12,511 bases of DNA, taken from the NCBI GenBank assembly GCA_036562265.1, contig DATCKS010000123.1, positions 1 to 12,511 of the forward strand. The letters run 5' to 3'. The notes beneath the pieces are model-generated. The model was not told the DNA's origin. It saw only the letters and a list, made by a program, of their open reading frames with translations, and made no database searches. Made by a program: the position numbers and the translations under genes. This document shows, piece by piece, positions 1 through 6,096 of this stretch (position 1 is its first letter; each line of letters begins with the position of its first letter). This stretch comes from DASVDK01 sp036562265 [NCBI: Thermodesulfobacteriota bacterium] (GTDB taxonomy: Bacteria; DASVDK01).

Positions 1-217
1 CGACCTGCTCGCCGGAGCGAAGTACCTCGTGCGGGAGGACCGCCTGCTCGAGACCGGCTACGGCATCAACTACCGGTCGCCGTGCGACTGCTGGGCGATC
101 GCCTTCAGGGCCATCGACCGGATCCGCCCCGACGAGACGCGTTTCGAGCTGCTCTTCACGCTCGTCGGACTCGGCAATTTCGGGACCGCGACGGGGGACA
201 CCGTCTTCAGGCGGTAG
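1..217 (+). CDS. lptD: LPS-assembly protein LptD, C-terminal end (partial)
   Basis: Only the last 71 codons are in the window, read from base 2 to a TAG at 215-217. LptD is the outer-membrane beta-barrel that, plugged by LptE, inserts LPS into the outer leaflet. The visible part has the look of the final barrel strands: YGINYRSPCDCW, then IAFRAIDR, then FELLFTLVGLGNFG. This matches the usual end of the family, a Cys-containing strand followed by an F-x-L-x-GLG-F strand. The Cys pair here is C-D-C (codons at 83-91), whereas E. coli LptD has adjacent cysteines used for disulfides with the N-terminal domain. The call rests on this short tail pattern, without the N-terminal OstA domain, so another LptD-like barrel remains possible. 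The next gene follows after 60 nt. Confidence 0.72.
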   Translation, partial: DLLAGAKYLVREDRLLETGYGINYRSPCDCWAIAFRAIDRIRPDETRFELLFTLVGLGNFGTATGDTVFRR

Positions 218-263
218 CGGCCGGCCGGCGCGGCTCCTCGGCGTTACTCGCGTTCGGACACGC

Positions 264-270
264 AGGAGGT
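264..270 (+). promoter_or_regulatory. Strong ribosome binding site of the aminotransferase gene
   Basis: AGGAGGT lies 7 nt before the ATG at 278, a near-perfect anti-Shine-Dalgarno match. It fixes the start of the aminotransferase and rules out the competing frame that is open across the same region. Confidence 0.85.
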
Positions 271-277
271 CGATCCC

Positions 278-1432
278 ATGCCCGTGCCGCTCCTCGATCT
301 CCGGGCCCAGTACGCCGCGATCCGCGACGAGGTGCGCGCCGCGGTCGACGCGGTGTTCGAGTCGCAGCGCTTCGTCCTCGGCCCCGAGGTGGAGGCGCTC
401 GAGGCCGAGCTGGCCGCCTACAGCGGGGCGGCCCACGCGGTGGCGGTCTCGTCGGGGACCGACGCCCTGCTCCTCGCCCTCATGGCGCTCGACGTGGGCC
501 CGGGCGACGAGGTGGTGACGACGCCCTTCTCCTTCTTCGCCACCGCGAGCGCCATCCACCGGGTCGGCGCCACGCCCATCTTCGCGGACATCGACCCGGC
601 CACGTACAACGTCGACCCGGAGGCGCTCGAGGCGACGGTGCGCGACCGTCTCGGCCGGGGCGGTCGCGTGCGGGCCCTCCTGCCGGTCCACCTCTTCGGC
701 CTGCCGGCCGACATGGCGCCGATCGAGGCGCTGGCCGCCCGTCACGGGCTGGCCGTCGTCGAGGACGCGGCGCAGGCGGTCGGGGCCGAGTACGTCGGTC
801 CCGGCGGCCGGCGGCGGCGGGCCGGGGCGATGGGCGCGGTCGGGTGTCTCTCCTTCTTCCCGTCGAAGAACCTCGGTGGGGCAGGGGACGGCGGCCTCTG
901 CCTGACCGGCGACGAGCGGCTCGCGGAGCGGCTGAGAGCACTGCGCGTCCACGGCAGCCGCGTCCGGTACGTCCACGAGGAGGTGGGGATCAACGGGCGC
1001 CTCGACGCCCTCCAGGCGGCGGTCCTCCGCGTGAAGCTGCGTCACCTCGAGCGCTGGCACGAGGCCCGGCGGCGCAACGCCGCCCGCTACCGCCGCCTCT
1101 TCCGCGAGGCCGGCCTCGCCGCGCCGGACGGGCCGGTGGTGCTGCCGGTCGAGGGGGAGCCCCACCGCCACGTGTACAACCAGTTCGTGATTCGCGTGCC
1201 GCGGCGTGACGAGGTGATGACCAGGCTCAGGCAGGCCGGGATCGGCTGCGAGGTCTACTACCCGGTTCCGCTCCACCGCCAACCCTGCTTCGCCCACCTC
1301 GGCTACCCCGAGGGGGCCTTCCCCGAGAGCGAGCGCGCGGCTCGCGAGGTGCTGGCCCTCCCGATCTACCCCGAGCTCACGGAGGACCAGCAGGTGGAGG
1401 TCGTGAACGCCGTCGGCCAGGCCGTGTCGTGA
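278..1432 (+). CDS. DegT/DnrJ/EryC1/StrS-family PLP sugar aminotransferase
   Basis: This 384-residue protein has the usual length for the family that transfers an amino group, normally from glutamate, to a keto-sugar nucleotide using pyridoxal phosphate. Landmarks in order: N-terminal [10 protein letters not shown], the PLP-phosphate loop SSGTDAL (59-64), [10 protein letters not shown] (84-93), VHLFG (137-141), [11 protein letters not shown] (160-170) with Asp163 expected to pair with the PLP ring nitrogen, and [10 protein letters not shown] (192-201) with Lys197 as the Schiff-base lysine. The C-terminal part has [10 protein letters not shown] and [12 protein letters not shown], both typical. 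By general resemblance it is nearer to enzymes making 3-amino sugars (WbpE/QdtB-like) than to 4-aminotransferases, but this is inference. A dTDP-keto sugar from RmlB or a UDP-keto sugar from a gene outside the window are both possible substrates. ATG start with a strong ribosome binding site. Confidence 0.93.
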   Translation: MPVPLLDLRAQYAAIRDEVRAAVDAVFESQRFVLGPEVEALEAELAAYSGAAHAVAVSSGTDALLLALMALDVGPGDEVVTTPFSFFATASAIHRVGATPIFADIDPATYNVDPEALEATVRDRLGRGGRVRALLPVHLFGLPADMAPIEALAARHGLAVVEDAAQAVGAEYVGPGGRRRRAGAMGAVGCLSFFPSKNLGGAGDGGLCLTGDERLAERLRALRVHGSRVRYVHEEVGINGRLDALQAAVLRVKLRHLERWHEARRRNAARYRRLFREAGLAAPDGPVVLPVEGEPHRHVYNQFVIRVPRRDEVMTRLRQAGIGCEVYYPVPLHRQPCFAHLGYPEGAFPESERAAREVLALPIYPELTEDQQVEVVNAVGQAVS

Positions 1433-1479
1433 CGGCCCCTCGCGGGCGGCGTGGCTCTTGCTTGGGGCGCGAAAGGGCG

Positions 1480-1508
1480 TTGTGTGGCGGGGGGTTGTGG
1501 GGTATAAG
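1480..1508 (+). promoter_or_regulatory. Putative sigma70-type promoter for the nucleotide-sugar operon
   Basis: A -35-like TTGTGT (1480-1485) and a -10-like TATAAG (1503-1508) are separated by 17 bp, the optimal spacing. The -10 matches the TATAAT consensus at 5 of 6 positions and the -35 at 3 of 6. TATAAG stands out in DNA that is otherwise almost free of A/T runs, and it lies in the 129-bp gap before the cupin gene, the largest gap ahead of the packed run of genes. Transcription would start near 1514-1516. Promoter consensus is only partly transferable to an unknown phylum, so this is a prediction. Confidence 0.5.
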
Positions 1509-1510
1509 TA

Positions 1511-1522
1511 CCGCCCGGGCGG
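1511..1522. repeat. Perfect 12-bp palindrome at the predicted transcription start
   Basis: CCGCCCGGGCGG equals its own reverse complement. It starts 3 bp after the predicted -10 box, so it would span the transcription start. It could be a dimeric operator, but a GC-only 12-mer can arise by chance in DNA of this composition. Confidence 0.45.
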
Positions 1523-1527
1523 CCCCG

Positions 1528-1545
1528 GAGGTCCCGTGAGGTCCC
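1528..1545 (+). repeat. Tandem GAGGTCCC repeat, 10-bp period, in the leader
   Basis: GAGGTCCC occurs at 1528-1535 and again at 1538-1545, separated by GT, so the repeats are one helical turn apart. The tract lies in the predicted 5' leader, 17 nt before the cupin ATG at 1562. GAGG within each copy resembles a ribosome-binding core but is too far upstream to set the start. Regulatory role unproven. Confidence 0.5.
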
Positions 1546-1561
1546 ATAAGGGCTTGAAAAC

Positions 1562-1906
1562 ATGAGGAAAATCGACAAGCCGTGGGGGTACGAGCTGGTG
1601 TGGGCCGAGACCCCCCGATACGTCGGGAAGGTGCTCGCCATCAGGGCCGGCGAACGGCTGTCCCTGCAGTACCACCGGGTCAAGGACGAGTCCATCCTCG
1701 TCGCGAAGGGGCTCATGGACCTCGAGGTGGAGGAGGACGGGCGGATGGTGACGCGCCGGATGAAGCCGGGCGACACCTACCACGTCGTGCCCGGCCAGAA
1801 GCACCGCATGATCGGGGTCGAGGACACGGAAGTGATCGAGGTCTCCACGCCGGAGCTCGACGACGTGGTGCGGCTCGAGGATCGGTACGGTAGGGTCGGA
1901 CGCTGA
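1562..1906 (+). CDS. Stand-alone cupin of the type II mannose-6-phosphate isomerase type
   Basis: This 114-residue single-domain cupin opens with KPWGYE and ends with DDVVRLEDRYGR. Both match the C-terminal isomerase half of bifunctional GMP/PMI proteins, where the tail reads like DDIVRFEDxYGR. Cupin motif 1 is intact: Gly30, Gln36, His38, Glu43, Gly50 in the G-x5-Q-x-H-x4-E-x6-G pattern. Motif 2 has Gly70, Gly78 and His81. All four expected metal ligands (Gln36, His38, Glu43, His81) are therefore present. It may interconvert fructose-6-phosphate and mannose-6-phosphate to feed the ManC encoded downstream, or act as another sugar-phosphate isomerase or a sugar sensor; the sequence does not decide. 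AAGGG at 1548-1552 is a modest ribosome binding site. The stop overlaps the next start by 1 nt (TGATG), suggesting translational coupling. Confidence 0.85.
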   Translation: MRKIDKPWGYELVWAETPRYVGKVLAIRAGERLSLQYHRVKDESILVAKGLMDLEVEEDGRMVTRRMKPGDTYHVVPGQKHRMIGVEDTEVIEVSTPELDDVVRLEDRYGRVGR

Positions 1907-2373
1907 TGGGCGTCGAGCGGATCGACGGCGTTCGCACCAAGGTCCTGAAGGTCATCCCGGACGAGCGCGGGCGGCTCATGGAGATCCTCAGGGCCGACGA
2001 CGAGATCTTCGTCAAGTTCGGCCAGGTCTACATGACGACCGCGTACCCGGGCGTGGTGAAGGGCTGGCACTACCACAAGGTCCAGCTCGACAACTTCGCG
2101 TGCGTCAAGGGGATGATCAAGCTCGTCCTCTACGACGCGAGGGAGGGGTCCCGCACGAAGGGCGCGATCAACGAGTTCTTCATCGGCGAGCACAATCCCC
2201 TTCTCGTGCAGATCCCGGCCGGCGTGTACCACGGCTTCAAGTGCATCTCCGAGACCGAGGCGATCATCGTCAACTGTCCGACGGAGGTCTACCGGTACGC
2301 CGATCCGGACGAGTACCGCGCCGCACCGCACGGCTCGGACATCCCCTACGACTGGTCCCGGCGGGACGGCTGA
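1906..2373 (+). CDS. Short RmlC-like dTDP-4-dehydrorhamnose 3,5-epimerase family protein
   Basis: The protein has 155 residues against about 180 for classical RmlC. Family marks are GWHYHK (53-58, His55 aligning with the catalytic His of RGLHYQ), GMIKLVLYDAREGS (69-82), IPAGVYHGF (103-111) with the second conserved His109, and YRYADPDEYR (129-138). The place of the usual QAKLV segment, which carries the active-site Lys72 of classical RmlC, is taken by QLDNF, so that lysine appears to be missing. The C-terminal W-x-D segment is shortened to SDIPYDW. Expected role: epimerise dTDP-4-keto-6-deoxyglucose between RmlB and RmlD. The divergence leaves open a single epimerisation, an isomerase or a different sugar. 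It starts in the stop codon of the cupin gene and ends 7 nt before rmlB. Confidence 0.82.
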   Translation: MGVERIDGVRTKVLKVIPDERGRLMEILRADDEIFVKFGQVYMTTAYPGVVKGWHYHKVQLDNFACVKGMIKLVLYDAREGSRTKGAINEFFIGEHNPLLVQIPAGVYHGFKCISETEAIIVNCPTEVYRYADPDEYRAAPHGSDIPYDWSRRDG

Positions 2374-2380
2374 GCCGCGG

Positions 2381-3415
2381 ATGCGACTGCTCGTCACCGG
2401 CGGCGCCGGCTTCATCGGGTCGAACTTCGTCCGGCTGGCACTCGGCGAGGGGTGGGCCCGCGAGATCGTCGTCTTCGATCTCCTGACCTATGCGGGCAAC
2501 CTCGAGAACCTGGCCGAGGTCGAGCGGGCGCCGGGATTCCGCTTCGTCAGGGGCGACATCGCCGACGCCGCCGCGGTCGATCGGGTGATGGCGACCGCCG
2601 GCCCCTTCGACGCCGTCGTCAACTTCGCGGCCGAGACGCACGTCGATCGCTCGATCGAGGACGCCTCCGCCTTCGTCCGGACCAACGTGATCGGCACGCA
2701 GGTGCTCCTCGACGCGGCGAGGCGCCACGGCGTCGGCCGCTTCCTGCAGGTGTCGACCGACGAGGTCTACGGAACGCTCGCGCCGGGCGACTCCCCCTTC
2801 ACCGAGGCCACGCCGCTCGCCCCGAACAGCCCCTACGCGGCGAGCAAGGCCGGCGCCGATCTGCTCTGCAGGGCCGCCGCCGGGACGCACGGCCAGCACG
2901 TCGTGGTCACCCGCTGCTCGAACAACTACGGCCCCTACCAGTTCCCCGAGAAGCTCATCCCGCTCTTCGTCACCAACGCCATCGAAGGCCTCCCACTGCC
3001 GGTGTACGGCGACGGCCTGCAGATCCGCGACTGGATCCACGTCGAGGATCACTGCCGAGGCCTGTACGCGGCGCTCACGCGCGGCCGTCCCGGCGAGGTT
3101 TACAATTTCGGCGGCGACGGCGAGCGGACGAACCTGGACATCACCCGGATGATCCTCCGCCTCGTCGGCCGAGACGAGCGGCTCATCACGCACGTCCGGG
3201 ATCGGAAGAACCACGACCGGCGCTATGCCATCAACTCCGCCAAGGCGCGCCGCGATCTCGGATGGGCGCCGCGGTACACGCTGGCAACCGGTCTGCCGGC
3301 CACCGTCGAGTGGTACCGGACGCACGACGCCTGGTGGCGCAAGGTGAAGAGCGGGGCGTATCGCCGGGACCACGAGCGCCTCTACCGCGACAAGTGGCTC
3401 GACGCCGGCTCCTGA
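2381..3415 (+). CDS. rmlB: dTDP-glucose 4,6-dehydratase RmlB
   Basis: This enzyme converts dTDP-glucose to dTDP-4-keto-6-deoxyglucose with bound NAD+. At 344 residues it has the usual length of the extended short-chain dehydrogenase subgroup. The N-terminal Rossmann motif is GGAGFIG (7-13). The active-site triplet Thr126-Asp127-Glu128 in STDEVYG is the dehydratase signature, and Tyr152-x3-Lys156 in SPYAASK is the SDR catalytic pair. Further family marks are NFAAETHVDRSI (81-92), SNNYGPYQFPEKLIP (180-194), YGDGLQIRDWIHVEDH (209-224) and NFGG (242-245). The C-terminal segment around WYRTHDAWW is also typical. No strong ribosome binding site precedes the ATG, so coupling to the upstream gene 7 nt away is likely. 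The gene end overlaps rmlD by 22 nt. Confidence 0.96.
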   Translation: MRLLVTGGAGFIGSNFVRLALGEGWAREIVVFDLLTYAGNLENLAEVERAPGFRFVRGDIADAAAVDRVMATAGPFDAVVNFAAETHVDRSIEDASAFVRTNVIGTQVLLDAARRHGVGRFLQVSTDEVYGTLAPGDSPFTEATPLAPNSPYAASKAGADLLCRAAAGTHGQHVVVTRCSNNYGPYQFPEKLIPLFVTNAIEGLPLPVYGDGLQIRDWIHVEDHCRGLYAALTRGRPGEVYNFGGDGERTNLDITRMILRLVGRDERLITHVRDRKNHDRRYAINSAKARRDLGWAPRYTLATGLPATVEWYRTHDAWWRKVKSGAYRRDHERLYRDKWLDAGS

Positions 3416-4278
3416 TCACCGGGGCCGGCGGCCTCGTCGGCCACGAGCTGGTCGACCGTCTCGCCGATCGCCCGTGGCGCGAGCGGTTCGAGGGCGTGGC
3501 CCTCTCGCGCGCCGACCTCGACGTCACGAACGCGGCCGCCGTCGGCGCCGCGCTCGAGGCGACGCGGCCGGACGTGATCGTGAACTGCGCCGCCTACACG
3601 CGCGTGGACGACGCCGAGCGGGAGGTCGAGGCGGCCGCGCGGCTCAACGCGGAGGCGCCGGGACTCCTCGCGGCCGCCTGCGCGGCACGAGGGATCGGCC
3701 TCGTTCATCTCTCGACCGACTACGTGTTCGACGGACGGAAGTCGACCCCGTACGTCGAGGACGATCCGGTCGGGCCGCTGTCGGTCTACGGCCGCACGAA
3801 GGCGGACGGCGAGCGGGCCGTGGCCTCCGCGTTCGAGGGACGGCCGGACGGCCGCTGGCTCATCGTGCGGACGCAGTGGCTCTACGGGCGCGTGGGGCCG
3901 GCCTTCGTGAAGAGCGTCCTCGCGCGCGCGCGGGCGGGCGAGCCGCTCAGGGTCGTCGACGACCAGTGGGGGGCGCCGACGTACGGGCGTGACCTCGCGG
4001 AGGGGCTGCTCGCCCTCGTGGACGCCGGCGCGCGGGGGACCGTGCACGTGGCGAACGCGGGCGCGACGACCTGGTTCGGCGTCGCACGGGCGGTTCTCGA
4101 GATCGTGGGGCTCGAGGGACGCGTCGCGCTCGAGCCGGTGTCGACGGGGGCGGTGCCTCGCCCGGCGGCCCGGCCGGCGTACGGCGTCCTGGACTGCGGC
4201 CGTTACCGTGCCCTCACCGGCCGGACCCTGCGGCCGTGGCGCGAGGCGCTCGAGGCGTTCCTCGCCACCTTACCCTGA
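3394..4278 (+). CDS. rmlD: dTDP-4-dehydrorhamnose reductase RmlD
   Basis: This is the final step of dTDP-L-rhamnose synthesis, NAD(P)H reduction of dTDP-4-keto-L-rhamnose. From the GTG at 3394 the product is 294 residues, standard for RmlD. Motifs: nucleotide-binding GAGGLVG (10-16), DLDVTN (41-46), VNCAAYTRVDDAE (63-74), STDYVFDG (107-114) and the catalytic Tyr132-x3-Lys136 in VYGRTKADGE. RTQWLYG and DDQWGAPTYGRDLA follow, both diagnostic. I chose GTG 3394 because it is the only usual start close to the Rossmann strand (MARRRLLITGAGG); the frame stays open far upstream inside rmlB, but that translation is not protein-like. The 22-nt overlap with rmlB and the lack of a clear ribosome binding site point to translational coupling. 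Confidence 0.94.
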   Translation: MARRRLLITGAGGLVGHELVDRLADRPWRERFEGVALSRADLDVTNAAAVGAALEATRPDVIVNCAAYTRVDDAEREVEAAARLNAEAPGLLAAACAARGIGLVHLSTDYVFDGRKSTPYVEDDPVGPLSVYGRTKADGERAVASAFEGRPDGRWLIVRTQWLYGRVGPAFVKSVLARARAGEPLRVVDDQWGAPTYGRDLAEGLLALVDAGARGTVHVANAGATTWFGVARAVLEIVGLEGRVALEPVSTGAVPRPAARPAYGVLDCGRYRALTGRTLRPWREALEAFLATLP

Positions 4279-4288
4279 AGGAGGACGG

Positions 4289-5023
4289 ATGCGCGGCGTC
4301 ATCCTCGCGGGCGGGCTCGGCACCCGGCTGAAGCCGCTCACCACCGTGACGAACAAGCATCTGCTGCCGGTCTACGATCGACCGATGATCTACTACCCGA
4401 TCCAGTGCCTCGTGAACGCCGGCGTGCGAGACATCCTGATCGTGACCGGCGGCAGCAATGCAGGCGATTTCTTGCGGCTCCTGGGCAACGGGAAGGCGTT
4501 CGGCCTCGAGCATCTCAACTATACTTACCAGGAAGGTGAGGGCGGGATCGCTGACGCACTGCGTCTCGCGCGCTACTTTGCCGGGGGCGAACGGATCGTC
4601 GTCGTGCTCGGGGACAACGTGATCCAGGGCAACATCCGGGCCAGCGTGGAGGCCTTCCGCCGCCAGCCGCGTGGCGCCCGCATCCTCCTCAAGGAGGTGC
4701 CGGATCCGCAGCGGTTCGGGGTGCCGGTCTTCGAGGGCGACCGGATCGTGGCGGTCGAGGAGAAGCCGGCGGTGCCGAAGAGCCGCTACGCGGTGACCGG
4801 GATCTACATGTACGATCCGGACGTGTTCTCGATCATCGACACGCTCAAGCCCTCGGCGCGCGGCGAGCTGGAGATCACCGACGTGAACAACGCGTACATC
4901 CAGCGCGGGACGCTCGAGTGGGACATCCTCGAGGGCTGGTGGACCGACGCCGGCACGTTCGACTCGCTGCTCCGCGCGAACGTGCTGGTCAAGGAGACCG
5001 GGGCGAACAGGATGGAGCTGTGA
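4289..5023 (+). CDS. rmlA: Glucose-1-phosphate thymidylyltransferase, short form (RmlA)
   Basis: It makes dTDP-glucose from dTTP and glucose-1-phosphate, the entry to the rhamnose branch. Motifs: LAGGLGTRLKPLT (6-18) for nucleotide binding, TNKHLLPVYDRPMIYYP (21-37) with Lys23, LGDN (107-110) carrying metal-binding Asp109, VEEKP (156-160), GIYMYDPDVF (171-180), ELEITDVNNAY (193-203) and WWTDAGTFDSL (217-227) with the second metal Asp220. At 244 residues it is about 45 shorter than classical RmlA; the C-terminal helical extension, which forms part of the allosteric interface in long forms, is absent. Feedback inhibition by dTDP-rhamnose may therefore differ (inference). The start is set by AAGGAGG at 4278-4284, 10 nt after the rmlD stop. 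Specificity for dTTP rather than UTP is inferred from the rml context. Confidence 0.93.
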   Translation: MRGVILAGGLGTRLKPLTTVTNKHLLPVYDRPMIYYPIQCLVNAGVRDILIVTGGSNAGDFLRLLGNGKAFGLEHLNYTYQEGEGGIADALRLARYFAGGERIVVVLGDNVIQGNIRASVEAFRRQPRGARILLKEVPDPQRFGVPVFEGDRIVAVEEKPAVPKSRYAVTGIYMYDPDVFSIIDTLKPSARGELEITDVNNAYIQRGTLEWDILEGWWTDAGTFDSLLRANVLVKETGANRMEL

Positions 5024-6096
5024 CCCTGCACGCCGTCATCATGGCGGGGGGCTCGGGCACGCGCTTCTGGCCCCTCAGCCGGCGCAGCCGCCCGAAGCAA
5101 CTCCTCGACCTCGTGGGCGGCGCGTCGCTCATCCGCCAGACGGTCGACCGGATCCGGCCGCTCGTGCCGCCCGAGCGGATCGTCGTCGTCGCGGGGGCCG
5201 AGCACGCCGAGCGGCTGCACGCGGAGATCCCCGAGGTGCCCGAGGCCAACCTCCTGGTCGAGCCGACCGGGCGGGGGACCGCCGCGGCCATCGGGCTTGC
5301 CGCCGTGGTCGTTCGCGCCCGCGACCCGCGCGCGATCCTCGCGGTGCTGCCCTCGGACCACTACATCCGCGATCCCGAAGGCTTCCGGACGGCCATCGAG
5401 GCGGCGTGCGAGGTGGCCGCCTCGGGCGACTACCTGCTCACCCTCGGGATGAAGCCGACCGCCCCGGAGACCGGCTACGGCTACATTCGGGTCGGCGAGG
5501 AGCTCAGAACCGCGCGAGGCCTCCCGGTGCACCGGGTCGACCGATTCATCGAGAAGCCGGACCGGGCGAGAGCCGAGGCCTACCTGGCCGACGGCCACTA
5601 CCTCTGGAACGGCGGGATGTTCGTCTGGCGCGTCGACACCGTGCTCGACGCGATCCGGCTCCACCTGCCGGACACCTTCGAGGGGATCGCCGAGATCGGG
5701 CTCGCGCTGAACGCCCGCGACCTGGCAGAGGCGACGCAGCGGGTCTACGCCAGGCTGCCGACCGTGTCGATCGATACGGGGGTCCTCGAGAAGGCCGGCA
5801 ACGTCCTCGTCGTGCCCGCGGAGGTCGGCTGGCACGACGTCGGATCCTGGGGGAGCCTCGACGGGCTCCTGCCGCAGCGAAGCGACGGGAACGTGGGCAT
5901 CGGCGAGCACGTCGCCATCGATACCCGTCGCTGCGTGGTGTACAGCCCGAAGAAGCTCGTCGCCACCGTCGGCGTCGACGACCTGGTCATCGTCGATACG
6001 GACGACGCGCTCCTCGTCTGCCGCAAGGAGCAGGCGCAGGACGTGCGCCGCGTGATCGAGGAGATCGAGCGGCGGAAGCTGGAGGGGCTGCGGTAA
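5020..6096 (+). CDS. manC: Mannose-1-phosphate guanylyltransferase (GDP-mannose pyrophosphorylase) without PMI domain
   Basis: It forms GDP-mannose from GTP and mannose-1-phosphate. From GTG 5020 the product has 358 residues. Motifs: IMAGGSGTRFWPLSR (7-21) with RPKQLL (24-29), which is the GMP signature; PTGRGTAAAIGLAA (82-95); LPSDHYI (110-116); ETGYGYI (150-156); FIEKP (176-180); YLWNGGMFVWR (194-204); and IDTGVLEKA with GWHDVGSWGSL (270-280). The C-terminal beta-helix-like part ends at about residue 345, just where a bifunctional enzyme would continue into a cupin isomerase domain; here that domain is missing and a matching cupin is encoded separately at 1562. AGGA at 5009-5012 sits 7 nt before the GTG, which overlaps the rmlA stop (GTGA). 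Confidence 0.95.
   Translation: MTLHAVIMAGGSGTRFWPLSRRSRPKQLLDLVGGASLIRQTVDRIRPLVPPERIVVVAGAEHAERLHAEIPEVPEANLLVEPTGRGTAAAIGLAAVVVRARDPRAILAVLPSDHYIRDPEGFRTAIEAACEVAASGDYLLTLGMKPTAPETGYGYIRVGEELRTARGLPVHRVDRFIEKPDRARAEAYLADGHYLWNGGMFVWRVDTVLDAIRLHLPDTFEGIAEIGLALNARDLAEATQRVYARLPTVSIDTGVLEKAGNVLVVPAEVGWHDVGSWGSLDGLLPQRSDGNVGIGEHVAIDTRRCVVYSPKKLVATVGVDDLVIVDTDDALLVCRKEQAQDVRRVIEEIERRKLEGLR

Noticed and set aside
218-277. GGCCGGCCGG run after lptD as a hairpin terminator or operator.
   Set aside because: Short self-complementary GC runs are frequent here, and there is no T-tract.
82-1209. A 375-codon plus-strand frame overlapping the aminotransferase.
   Set aside because: Arg/Gly/Pro-rich frame-shifted shadow; the aminotransferase frame has the strong ribosome binding site and the PLP motifs.
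1435-1447. GCCC/GGGC stem right after the aminotransferase stop as a terminator.
   Set aside because: Only 4 bp of stem, no following T-run; no better than chance in this composition.
2270-3373. A 367-codon minus-strand open frame opposite rmlB.
   Set aside because: Shadow of rmlB; the sense frame carries every catalytic motif.
2452-3393. Upstream in-frame continuation of rmlD through rmlB, which would give a 608-residue protein.
   Set aside because: The extension is out of frame with rmlB and is low-complexity Arg-rich sequence; the protein-like part starts at GTG 3394.
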